DNA of 22,901 nt from Gamarada debralockiae. Lineage: Eukaryota > Ascomycota > Leotiomycetes > Helotiales > Hyphodiscaceae. Shown in pieces: positions 1 through 9,546 of the stretch (the first letter of the stretch is position 1; the number at the start of each line of letters is the position of its first letter). Under the pieces are notes generated by a model. That model saw only the letters and a program-made list of their open reading frames with translations, had not been told where the DNA came from and did not search any database. The stretch covers positions 1-22,901 of the forward strand of contig NXFV01000494.1 of assembly GCA_002803225.1 (NCBI GenBank). Reading direction: 5' to 3'. The translations under genes were made by a program, and so were the position numbers.

Positions 1-479
1 GAAGGCTATAATTATAGGGGATATTCTTAAGGCATAAGCACACTAGATTTAGAATCGTCTTCTACAATATAACGAGAAGAAGGAGCCTAATTAGTCAAAT
101 AGCTAGTTAGATTAACTTAAGAGGCGTTATAATATTAAGGAATATAAAGAGCACTGAGATTTACTACTACTTTGTCAGATGAACTGGTTGCTATGGCAAC
201 GGTTGTGTACACATATTTCGGGTTCTGGCAACCCTCCAATTTTCCTTCCTTAGAGACATCAATACATACATGATTTTACCACACAATATCGTCTGATTCG
301 ACATACTTGCTAACGTAATTAAAGCTCTTATGACGTTACAACGGTTCGAGATGTTAAGGGAAAATGGTTCACAAGATATATAGGCGCTCGATTAACTTGC
401 AAGGGAATTTACAGCGTTAATAGTTAATAAAAAGACTTAAACAACGATAGATAGCTTCTTTTTAGTAAAATAAAGCTTA
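1..479. other. AT-rich stretch without a recognisable gene
   Basis: This stretch is AT-rich and has stops in all frames. I see no conserved protein segment, splice structure or RNA gene. Its composition fits old, mutated repeat DNA like that seen elsewhere in the first 9 kb, but no element boundary can be drawn here. Confidence 0.5.
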
Positions 480-566
480 ACTGACGTTATTTTCGATATA
501 AGGATACCCCGCTATATCCTTAATTTTGCTGTCCCCCAAGGACATCCTTATATCGGGGTTTGACTG
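480..566. mobile_element. Miniature pogo/Tc1-mariner-like element (degenerate)
   Basis: Two perfect 12-bp inverted arms, CGATATAAGGAT at 494-505 and its complement at 544-555, lie 38 bp apart. Read inward, the right end starts TA-CAGTCAAACCCCGATATA, which looks like the ends of fungal pogo-type Tc1/mariner elements (CAGT start, TA target). The left end is a weaker match (ACTGACGTTATTTTCG after TA at 478-479). The right-hand TA is at 567-568. At about 87 bp it can only be a deleted or MITE-like remnant with no coding capacity. The family assignment is from memory of the end motif and is inference. Confidence 0.4.
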
Positions 567-568
567 TA

Positions 569-1872
569 GAGCCCAAAAGGCCTCCAAGGATCCCAAAGTG
601 GATACCTTCCAAAAATATCCAATGCTTTATCTATATTATAAGTTAGTTTAAATATAAATGCCTTTAAGTGTAACAGTTTCAGTTATCACGGGACTAGCTA
701 GCTAGACGTTTTCTTCTCCCCTTGTCGGTTATCTACCTATCGATCCTTGGCTGTGCTCGGGCTCTCCTGTAACACGCGGAAGGCGTTTCCCGGTCTGGTC
801 CACGTATAGCAATGATGTTCAGTTAGTCTGGGACCCAGTCAAATGGTACATCTCTAATTTTGGACTGGAATCTGTAGTCGAACCTTCCAGAGTGGTGCAG
901 AAGTGGAGAGCAAAGGCTACCTGTCAGTGAGTCGTGGACTCTTAGAGATATGATTTCGAGAATATTTGTAGTAACAGAGCTCTTGTATTCATACTCGTCC
1001 TTGATGCACATGTTGCCAGCCACGTCCTTTGCTTTCCAAAGCTGATCATTTCTTTCGATCACGCATGAACAATAGCTTCTTTTCCTTGATATTTAGCTTT
1101 ATCTACAGCTACGTGCGGGAATTATGGTACTGGCTCAATTTGAGACTTACATCAATTTCTTAGTTCAATCTAGCCCGAGCCCAACGAGATACAGTTACAC
1201 ATGTTCGTCCCGGTCCAGAGAGGGTTTTATTTTCTCACGGTTCAACTCAGACACCCCCCTCCCATAACGGGCCAGTAGTTATCCGAGTTGCGAGGTATCA
1301 GCGGATGACTTTTCTTTTGTCTCGCATTCGGCCGGTAGTCACATCACTCTTACTCAAACGCTAGTCAACCCCAGGCTTTCTGAACATGTCCAGAGTTGTA
1401 ACTACTATTAATTCATAGTTTCAGTAAAACCATCCAAGTTTTCACGATAGATATTAAGGAGGCCAAAATGGTCCTTGGTTAATGTAGACGAATATATATC
1501 ATGAGTAACTGCTCAAAGAGTGTTGAACTAGAGTATACAGTATAATGAATTAAATTTATTAAACGAATGTATGGCGTTAAGCTCGAATATATCCTTAATT
1601 AAGAGCCAAATTAATGAAATGAAATGAATGGAATGAGACCAGCAATCCAATATCAATAAATCAAGGAGTGGAATGCATTAATCATTCTGAAATATAACAT
1701 TGTGTGAAAAGGGAACCAGAAATCAATGATAGTCGAGAACAGGTAGAGTTACGTTTATGCTCTTTCTTTCCAACGTCAATAGGGCCTAAAGATTGCCATC
1801 AGCTAATGCATATTTCATGTGATGAGAATTCGCCTACCGTGGTATATAAATAGAGACGGGCAGCTGACTGTA
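569..1872. other. Gene-poor stretch
   Basis: I find no gene I can support. The longest frame is 79 codons on the minus strand (823-1062); it begins at GTG, matches no family I know and shows no convincing splice context. The DNA becomes AT-rich and low in complexity from about 1480 to 1720, with GAAATGAAATGAATGGAATG-type runs near 1617-1637. Confidence 0.45.
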
Positions 1873-3959
1873 TCACTCAATCCAAGCGCCTGGTACCTTC
1901 GGACCTTTTCGGATGCCTTGAGCCCTAGCAATTTTCGAGGACTTCTTGCGCTGCCGCCGTTTGAATCGGGTTCCTGCTAGTCGTCGAGCTTCTAGTACTT
2001 GCTCATAACTTCGGCACACTGGAGGAATCTCAAGAACAGGAATAGGTCCATAATTATAATCGACCGAGTATCCAAGCCAGTCAAGGTATTTGAACTCATT
2101 GAGCACTTCGTATGCGTGTACTTTCGAATCTATAAACCAATCCCAGGAGACTCCAGTCGTGGCATTGTTTGATATAACTAGACGCCTTTTGTATAGTGTT
2201 CCACCAGGCGGTTCTAAATAGAACATGTCCGAAATGTTCTCGTGGATAGTAAGCTCCGTCCGTAGATACTGGGCAACATCCACACCAGCTTCTCGAAGTA
2301 TATCAAGCCATTCAGCGCCCAGTTCCGCTGAATCAAATGAATCATCAGCAAGAAGAACGATTTCATCAAGGAAAGATTGCTTCTGTTCATCGCATGCATG
2401 AACATCCGCTCCCATAGCAATAAGAGATTGAATCGCAGATCTCCAATTTCTTGACTCAAAGTCGGATGAATCTCGCATCCTTTCAACTGCTATAAGTATT
2501 GGCGACATTTTGAAGTCGTTGATATTTTGCGCTGACACGCATTCATCAACGCAACAATTAAATTCATCTAACCCAATAAACCAATTCCTGAGGGAGAACA
2601 GCTCTGGAGAGACACAACGCTCTGATACATCCCCGTTCGAGAGCTGGTAGGCAAGCGACTTGAATAAGTGGAGGACATTCTTAATCCTTTCTAGAGTACC
2701 AGGCCATATCATGAGGCATTGTGATGGTGACTGAAATCGGCCATAAATCAGCGCATATTCTTTAAAGGAATTAGGATGGTCAAGAAAGAGTTCAATTACC
2801 GGCCACAGTTGTCCACCTCGTCACCGGTTAATCCTATCTCAAGGAGGATTTTAGATATTTCAAAGTCCATATACTCAGCTGCATACTATAATAGTTTCTA
2901 ATTAGCTATTGAAGTACTTTGTAGAAATAATAACTTACGTGTAGCAAAGTAGAGCCCCTAGAATCCACAGAAAATGGCGAAATGGTTCGACTTGTTAATA
3001 AAGCTTGGAAATCTGAAATGGAGAGCCGCCTCATCCAGCCCATACTCCAGATTGGGCGATCGTCTCGAATCAGAGGGGTACGTTCGAAAAGACCTTTGTA
3101 TCGATCCATAAGTATTTGTGTATTGTATCTCTATACATAGAGACAAAATTGACGGTAAGAAGGTCCAAGTTGTTTTATTCTTTATATAGAAACCCTTATG
3201 CGACAGAGGCTTTCTATTACTAGAATCAATAGATTGGGACATCATTCAAGTAAGTACTGTACCTAAGACGTTACGGTACATATAGGTTGTTGTAGAGGTT
3301 GTGGTCTTTATAGAGGAGTGATGGCCAGGTGTAGGTCTGATATGAATTCGGTCTTTCATGTCGTCTATGCTACTCCTTAGATCACTACGCGAAATAGGAA
3401 TCTCTTGAGTACCAATTGCTTTAAGCTGGGTTAGAATCCGACTAGTACTTCGAGTGTGAAGAGCACTATACTTATTCAGTATACTGTATTGTTAAAAGGA
3501 CCTAGTGCTACTTACGTCAAATTCATTGTCATGGTGAGATCTAAGATGCCAACCACTCGCTGCAACTCATTTTCAAAATCCTCAATATCTTTCTTTCTCC
3601 ACGTCAACTTATACAATCCCAAGGATTGCACCACCTTACTCTTGGAAATTGAAGCCTTCTTCGCTGATTCCACAATGTTCCCTAGTGTCGATAACTTGCC
3701 CTCACATGTTTTCATTGCTCGTAAGATATTCGAGGTTATATTTGCATCGGTCATATATCCTTCTTGTTTGTCCATAAAAACTTCCGATGCTTTCCAGAAT
3801 CAGCTCTAATTGGTCTAAAAGGTCTATTAAACGCTTAAGTTCTGTCCGCGCATGGAAAATACTACGCATAAAGCGTTGGATTTCACGAACAAAATTCACG
3901 AGTTGGATTGTAAGAGAGACGACAGCCATGCCGCTAGCCGCTGCGCTTAACCCATCCAT
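1873..3959 (-). pseudogene. STAND N-terminal/ankyrin-type protein, broken
   Basis: The minus strand begins at 3959 with MDGLSAAASGMAVVSL, the typical opening of the fungal N-terminal domain of STAND proteins (Helo-like), and runs through an amphipathic LKRLIDLLDQLELILESIG segment. The frame then slips at about 3776-3785 into DANITSNILRAMKTCEGKLS, which continues the same domain. A good donor GTAAGT (exon end 3516) and acceptor TATAG (exon start 3465) bound an intron. Further on there is an in-frame TGA near 3243, another frame change near 3090, and an ankyrin-like SVDSRGSTLLH followed by an intron (about 2892-2940). A last frame change lies near 2805. The C-terminal 279 codons (2712-1873) are open and end in VPGAWIE, a tail I associate with this family. 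No splice scheme I tried removes all lesions, so I call it a pseudogene. Such proteins are linked to fungal non-self recognition; the role here is lost or unknown. Confidence 0.72.
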
Positions 3960-4017
3960 ATTGCCTAGTCGAGATATCTGGCTTTACGATATACTAGACA
4001 TAAGCTTCGAGGAATAA

Positions 4018-4588
4018 AATCAAAAAGTAGTAAAAGAGGCTAAATGGGGAGTAGAACTAGCGAAAATCGATCCGATCATTGATATGGAAGCATATGAATA
4101 AAAAGATGCAGAATCACATAATGATATACCGCATATCCTTGGGCATCAAGTTGCGGCCTAATCACGTCATAAAGAGCCTACGAGGTCAATGCAGGCATAA
4201 CCAATGTTACTAAACTAAGAAACCAATGGTTTCTTCTGCACGTAATTACGCCCGGACATAATCTCTTCCCTACTTATATCATTATAAATAATATGCCAGC
4301 AAAACAATTTTGGATACAACGATTGTGTTGCCCCGCTGATATCAAAAGGACCACGATCAGGCTACGTACGAACTCGTCTTCTTGCTACTCTATAGGCTAT
4401 ATACTCCCACATAAAACTGGACGGTAAATGACTCTCCTATATCCCTGCACAGTAGCGACCGCTGGCAGCACTGGATCAACTCGAAGCAGATCTAACATTC
4501 TCCACTAGTTTTTTGATTTAACAGCACTATTGCTAACCACGCTAAAAGATTCTCTTGTAAAAACCGGATTCGAAACACCACATGGTGT
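4018..4588. other. Intergenic stretch between the two minus-strand genes
   Basis: No gene was found. It lies upstream of the STAND relic and downstream of the PD-(D/E)XK-like gene, so it should contain the promoter of the first and the 3' end of the second. Composition is mixed, and no repeat or RNA was recognised. Confidence 0.4.
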
Positions 4589-6216
4589 TTATTCTGTGTC
4601 CGAAATGGTTAGAATTTCTAGCTTCTGAATATCTTCAATTACTCTTTGTCGATAAGACTGAGCCCAGAGCAAGACGAGATCAACAATATTCAACAGTCGT
4701 AAAGCCTCGTTCTCCACACGGATGTCCATGCTAGCTAGCTGTACAATCTTCTAAAATGATATCAGCATCCGCATTGTCCACGAACAATTAATAGAAACAA
4801 TAGAGGCTTACAAAACGCCATTCTTTCTCATGGTTATACCATACTGCGTAGCAGCCGTAAACGTGCCACTCGGAACCGATGGACCCAAACATCCAGACGA
4901 GGGTGTTGCATTCGCTAGATGAAAGTCCCGTGGCCTCTTGTAGATTTATCTGCAGCTTTAAGAACTTTGCTACTGGTAAGGCTGTCTGTTTTTCAAGTGC
5001 GGGCCAGAAGGTCCCGTGTGCTTTTTTTGCCTCAAAGACAGCAAATGGGAGGATTAAAGCACCGAAGTCGCCGTTGCGAAGCGGACTCAGATTCAGGCCT
5101 CTGTAAACCTTCAGATCACGAACACGTTGGTAGTATATATCATCTACTCGTTGTGATCCATGTGTGTAGGCGTATGGATTGTTGCGGGTTACAAGTCCAA
5201 TGATCCTATCAGGCTTCAGGTCTGGCTGAGGTTCATTTACCCCTAAATCATCTTCCAGTACGAACTGACCAATGACTGAACCAAAGTCATGCTGTTGTTG
5301 TAGCTCATTTAGAGACGTTGAGCAATATGAACTATTCAACGTTAGTAATTTCAAAGGAAAGATGGAAAGTAAGAAAAGATGTAGTGAGTACCTTGACCGA
5401 GTGCGAGTGGGCAACCCTGGAGCTGGACTCATCGATGTAGGTTGAGTTTTTGTTGGAGAACCAAACTTTGAAGTCTTTTGCTGGTTGTTTGCGTCATAGA
5501 AGGGAGATTTTGCAGGCTGCTGCTGCTGGATTATACCAGGACTGGAGAATGATCCATTGAAGCCGCCAAAGGGATTGTTCGTGGCTTCCTGCTGGCTGAT
5601 AGCCCCGAAATAGCTGGCTTCAGAGCCTCCCATGCCTATCCCCGTGGTGGGTGTTGGACTGTGAGCATTGTTAATTGCAGTAAGTCCATTTGTGTTGAAT
5701 TCCTGCCCAAAGGAGGATGTCGTGCGACCTTTTCCCCCGTCTCGCACTGGGCTATTCTTTAGTCAGCGAAAAGTCCAATTTCGAATAAGCTATGAATTTG
5801 TCATACGATTGATCAAGACGACCAAGAACAAAGTCCTCAATTTCTAGGCGCCATTTATCTTCGGCAGGCCCTCCAGAATCCCCATCACTAAAGCTCTGTT
5901 GGTAGAGGTTTATTGCTCGTCGTTGAATTTCTCTGGCCTGCTGGATATTCTCTTTGGTATTTTCGCCATCAATGGTAGAGGGTAGCTCCGTCTCGAATCC
6001 AAAAGCCTGGAATGTCTCTCGGTACTTGGAATGTATCGTTTCCGCAGTAGAGCAACCACAAGTGCTACCGATGATACGACCAAAGATTTCTTTGTATCTG
6101 GATGGCCATTTCTGATACTCGCGCCCGTAAACCTTAATACCATATGAGGCAAGAGGAGCTGTCTTTGGAACACTAGTACTGATCTTGTGCTGACGTTGCT
6201 TCCGACGGCTGTTCAT
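4589..6216 (-). CDS. Fungal protein with PD-(D/E)XK-like motif, four exons
   Basis: My model joins 6216-5807, 5751-5392, 5331-4812 and 4750-4589, giving 483 aa. Donor and acceptor phases agree at all three introns and no stop is crossed. Intron 1 (GTATGA ... CTGAC ... AATAG, 55 bp) explains what otherwise looks like a frameshift near 5755. Intron 2 has ACTAAC 13 bases before its AG. Intron 3 starts GTAAGC. The N-terminal half is basic then Q-, S- and G-rich (low complexity, residues about 137-250). The C-terminal half has NGDFGALILPFAVFEAKK, with D345 and E357-A-K359 resembling the D...ExK core of PD-(D/E)XK nuclease folds, followed by helical WPALEKQTALPVAKFLKLQ. This layout recurs in uncharacterised fungal proteins. 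Whether it cuts DNA is unknown, and the N-terminal start is the first ATG in frame. Confidence 0.65.
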
Positions 6217-7573
6217 GAGGGAGTACTAATTCTGAATGGTGACGCGCGAAAAAATTTGAGGCTGTTGAGTAAACAGTGAATGGCAACTAAATCCCTAAAT
6301 TATTGGAGGTTGAGCTGATGCTAATCAACTCCGGATACGATAGCTGATATGGAAAAGGACCCTGTTAGATATCAGGCAGAAGGCCTTCTGAATGAAGAAG
6401 GTCATTCGTTTCGCCTGCGCCACAGGGTTGTTGGTACCAGGGCTATTTAGGACGAAGCGAACCTCCTCCTGCCCGGGTCTGCCCCCAAATAATTGTTAGC
6501 GTAGCCAATTTGTGGATAAATCCAGGTCGTCGAACAAATACAACGAACATGCGACAGTAGAAGTCGCCGCTGACCTTGACCACGGACCAGATCTTGATCT
6601 TTGCACGAGGCCAGCAGGCAACTGTTGCGCAAACGATTATTTTAAGCGGGATATTATAGGGGTTCCTGCAAGTCATTCTGTACCTGGATTACGGCCCTGT
6701 GACAGGTCTCCGTTTGTGGGCTTGTTAAAGGGGAAAAGCTGTAGCGAAACTGTAAGGGTTCCAGGCCGGCACAGACCAGACTGTAAACAAAGTCACCCTT
6801 TCAGACCCTTGTCTCGCTGCAGCTTTTCGGTCTGATACGTAGTAGGAGTACTGTAAGCCCTTCATTTCGTTTCATCCCTTAACCCGCAACGGACATGTCA
6901 AAGCGTTTAAATCCCCCTCACGCCAAAGCTTCCATTGCAACAGTGATTCTTACGAGCTAGCTAGTGTCTTACGAGTAAAGTAGAATCTTATTAGTCAGCG
7001 AAGAACATTCTAGCGTTAAAGCTGTGTTTCAGAAGGTTAAAAAGGAGCCAAATCAACATTCCCGCCTCGCTTTTCAGGCTGTGTAAGGCCATGCTCAGGA
7101 GCTCACGCCGGTTGGTGAGAGAGCGATTGATATTCGCTTCCAAACTTCTAGAGAAATGCTTCAATTAGAACCGTTTCAAGATGATTGAATGTCCTGGGAC
7201 AAGTGAAAAGGGTGCAGCGAACTGTTGATTTAGGGAGTTTTAGATCTTTCGTGATGCGCGCTCGTTTCGACCCTCTTCATACTTCCCAACTATTCTCCCT
7301 GGCAGATATGGACTTAAACTCCTCCCCAGGCTGTCGATTGCCACTTATTAGACCTAGGGGACGTCGTAGTGTTGCCATTTTTTGTGATATAAGAGAAGGT
7401 GTTGAGGGGGAGACCAGCCTTTTCGCGTAAAACGCACAAACTTACTATACCAACCCCGGTCCAGTTCGTAGTAACAAGGAATACACAGTCTGATTGGCCT
7501 GAACACCGTATATCAGGAGATGTTTCGCGGGTTTTCGGAAACTTGTCCAACTATCTCGTCTAAAACACCACCC
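6217..7573. other. Gene-poor stretch
   Basis: Its first part should hold the promoter of the gene at 4589-6216. Several frames of 60-107 codons exist on both strands, but none shows a conserved motif or splice structure. A perfect 14-bp palindrome, CAGAAGGCCTTCTG, lies at 6375-6388. The stretch may be degraded repeat DNA, though I cannot identify any ends. Confidence 0.45.
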
Positions 7574-7620
7574 GATCACGGTATTTTGACGCCAGATTGC
7601 GCGTCAAAAGTACCGTGATC
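7574..7620. repeat. 47-bp foldback (near-perfect hairpin)
   Basis: The left arm GATCACGGTATTTTGACGC (7574-7592) and the right arm, which reads GATCACGGTACTTTTGACGC on the other strand (7601-7620), pair fully except for one extra base, around an 8-base loop. The arms are not T-rich at the 3' side as in a terminator, and no gene ends just before it. It is most likely a foldback or solo transposon terminus. The next foldback begins 8 bp downstream. Confidence 0.75.
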
Positions 7621-7628
7621 ATATCCTA

Positions 7629-7690
7629 CTGTAGCACTATGAATTGGACCCCCCCCCCCGCGGGGGGGTTAATAGTATGCTGACCCACTG
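7629..7690. mobile_element. 62-bp TA-flanked mini-element with C11-GC-G7 centre
   Basis: The segment is bounded by TA on both sides (7627-7628 and 7691-7692). Its right end, read inward, is CAGTGGGTCAGCATACTATT followed by AACCCCCCC. Its left end is CTGTAGCACTATGAATTGG followed by ACCCCCC. The centre is eleven C, then GC, then seven G, so the two ends meet at a G/C palindrome. A TA target and CAGT/CTGT ends suggest a Tc1/mariner-type MITE reduced to its termini. The two ends are only loosely alike, so the family is an inference. Confidence 0.5.
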
Positions 7691-7755
7691 TATCTCTACC
7701 GATATGGTAAGCGCGATCAAGGTGACTGCCCATCTTCAAATTCGCGCAACAACTT

Positions 7756-8145
7756 ATAACTACTTTCAAGATGCTAGATCACGCGACAGCAATTCAGACA
7801 GGTGGTTTAGGAAGCGGTAAAATTACTAACGTAAGAATTTCTACAACACTTTGAAGACGCGTTCTAACTCTGGTGATTCAGATGTAAGACGACGAAGAAC
7901 CAACCCAGGAAGACGGTTTGGGTACTGGTGGTGACGCGAAGGTGAGCAATTATAGTAATCTTCAAAGCAGGTCTAACTTGAGCAATTCGGATACGAGGCG
8001 ATGGCGAAGCAAAGCTGGGAGACGTGGTCGAAGCAGATAGTCATTCTCAGGTGCACGCTCCTATTCCCAAGCTTGGAAACCCGTCCTAATTTGAGCGCTT
8101 CAGGAGGAGACGGCAGATCAAGATTTATCTGGAAGCGATGACGAC
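7756..8145 (+). repeat. Degenerate tandem array of intron plus acidic mini-exon units
   Basis: Branch-like motifs recur at about 7756 (ATAAC), 7864 (CTAAC), 7973 (CTAAC), 8086 (CTAAT) and 8796 (CTGAC). The last corresponds to 8182 once the inserted MITE is subtracted, so the spacing is roughly 109, 109, 113 and 96 bp. Each is followed by a similar acceptor region (TTCAGATGTAAG, TTCGGATACGAG, TTCAGGAGGAG) and a short exon ending in a GT donor. Proposed exons are 7771-7816, 7889-7941, 7998-8050 and 8104-8145; two of them are 53 nt long. They encode acidic peptides: DDEEPTQEDGLGTGGDAK, DGEAKLGDVVEADSHSQ and EETADQDLSGSDD. The third exon is one base out of phase. The alignment was done by eye. 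Confidence 0.5.
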
Positions 8146-8163
8146 GTGGGTTCTTGTACTGTA

Positions 8164-8189
8164 CAGCCTGTTCCGGTAAGTGTTCGTCA
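8164..8189 (+). repeat. Left terminal inverted repeat of the MITE
   Basis: This is a 26-bp arm, identical in reverse complement to 8750-8775. It contains GGTAAGT, a textbook fungal 5' splice donor, at 8176-8182. Confidence 0.88.
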
Positions 8190-8749
8190 TAAATTACCAT
8201 ACAAAAACTACTCTTCTGGCTTTAAAGCATAATTAAACTATAACGCTACTATTAATTTATTTGAAATTGACACATATTAACATTTAAGTATTTTTAAAGC
8301 TATACTAATAATTTTATGCAATAATAAAGCGATTTTCTTATAAATTATTCTATTTTATTTGTATGACTTTTGTAAAAAAAAATGACTAAAAATAGGTGAA
8401 AATAAGCGAAAACATCAATAACTCACAACTTTAAACTTTAATAACTTTAGTATTATAGAAGCAACTAATCTTAAATTTTCAAAATAGATTGGAATTTACT
8501 TAAAGATTAAGGCTTTAAGTTTTTATAAAATTATATTGACTGGGTTACAAATTGTATTAAATTAAATATATATAAATATTATACCTACTTTAAATTAATT
8601 TTAAAAGCTTATTAATAATATTATTTAAAATATTATGTTATTGATATTTTTATATTTACTTTATATTATTAAAATTTTAAACTAGAACTTCTTAGTATAC
8701 TTATATAAAAAGTTATAAAAGTGCAAAGTGAGGTCAAGAAACGGTCATG

Positions 8750-8775
8750 TGACGAACACTTACCGGAACAGGCTG
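8750..8775 (-). repeat. Right terminal inverted repeat of the MITE
   Basis: This is a 26-bp arm matching 8164-8189 with no mismatch. It is followed by TA at 8776-8777, the second copy of the target dinucleotide. Confidence 0.88.
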
Positions 8776-9546
8776 TACATCCATTGTAGCAGTCGCTGAC
8801 TTGGGGATGTAGAAGAGTGACGCCGAATACGAGGCCTTGTCGACCACCGATTCTGAAGCGACCGAAGACCGGGAGTTTACTTGCTTCCTTAAGCTAACGA
8901 TCGAGCTACGCCCCAAGATCTGGAAGTGTACCTTTTCGGGCCTACGAATCATAGATATACATTGCAAGGACGCCCAGACCAGGGAAGGTACCAAACCAGT
9001 TGTCCTGTCAATCATGCTCCATCAATGGCTCTGCACGTTTGCCAAGAGTCCGGAGGAGAAGCATTGAAGCGATATCGACTTAGACTCAGCACTACAAAGT
9101 TAAAGACCCACAACCCCATTAATCCAGCCAAGGACTCTGTTTATGTGATACATTGGAATGAAGATAGTTACGAAACATCAACATCATCAACGACTGGAAC
9201 CTTTCATGGCAGATGGTGTGGTTTCTCATATAAAGTATCTGGCAGTGACATTCTAGGTTGGCTGGGAATCTGGCTAGACACGCCCCGCGCCGAATTTCTG
9301 GATTCGTTGTCTCAGTTCACTGGCTTGGAGGGCTTCTCAGTCATTCTGCATGATGGAATGTGTTATAACTGGTGGAGGCAGCCATCACCGAGCTCGAATT
9401 CACAGAGCCGCGGCCAGCCTTCAGAGAACTGTGGGACGTTACATAGGTGAGAAAAGGGTCAATACCTTAGTCGTCGACACGAAAGCCAAGTATCCTGAAT
9501 GGAAGGTTCCGCAGGTCCGGCTCAAGTCTATGACACGGGAAGGATA

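Larger units (their letters stand above)
8164..8775. mobile_element. Tc1/mariner-type MITE, 612 bp, very AT-rich interior
   Basis: Perfect 26-bp terminal inverted repeats lie at 8164-8189 and 8750-8775, starting CAGCCTGTTCCGG, with TA on each side (8162-8163 and 8776-8777). A CAG start with a TA target duplication is the Tc1/mariner signature. The interior (about 8220-8720) is extremely AT-rich, with no open frame of note and no transposase trace. This fits a non-autonomous element, perhaps also mutated by RIP (C to T), although RIP indices were not calculated. The insertion site is inside an intron of the 2EXR relic: removing the element and one TA leaves a 53-bp intron. Confidence 0.85.
7707..9546 (+). 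pseudogene. 2EXR-family protein, broken and interrupted by a MITE
   Basis: From 8813 the frame reads SDAEYEALSTTDSEATEDRE, then FTCFLKLTIELRPKIWKCTF. The second stretch is a variant of the fungal 2EXR opening (F..LP.ELR.KIW). The family continues in other frames: NHAPSMALHVCQES and EALKRYRL (from about 9006), an INDWNLSWQMVWFLI stretch (about 9190-9230) ending in a stop, LSQFTGLEGFSVILHD (about 9310-9355), ITELEFTEPRPAFRELWDVT (about 9385-9444), and KYPEWKVPQVRLKSMTREG up to 9546. At least four frame changes and an in-frame stop are needed, so the gene is dead. Upstream acidic mini-exons (7771-8145) appear to be its N-terminal part. The true start was not found. 2EXR proteins have no firm function. 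Confidence 0.72.

Noticed and set aside
823..1062. 79-codon minus-strand frame as a gene
   Set aside because: It opens at GTG rather than ATG, shows no family motif, and has no convincing splice sites joining it to further exons.
4560..4585. Possible tRNA B-box (TTCGAATCC) on the minus strand
   Set aside because: No matching A-box, acceptor stem or cloverleaf lies upstream; the site is just past the stop of the PD-(D/E)XK-like gene.
5752..5760. Frameshift or programmed +1 shift in the PD-(D/E)XK-like gene
   Set aside because: A canonical 55-bp intron accounts for the change of frame without any special event.
7574..7620. Hairpin as a transcription terminator
   Set aside because: It is in a fungal genome with no gene ending nearby and no T-run; a foldback or transposon-end origin fits better.
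8734..9015. 93-codon minus-strand frame as a gene fragment mirrored by 8158-8188
   Set aside because: The shared VQPVP peptide comes from the transposon inverted repeat; the plus strand carries the 2EXR protein signal here.
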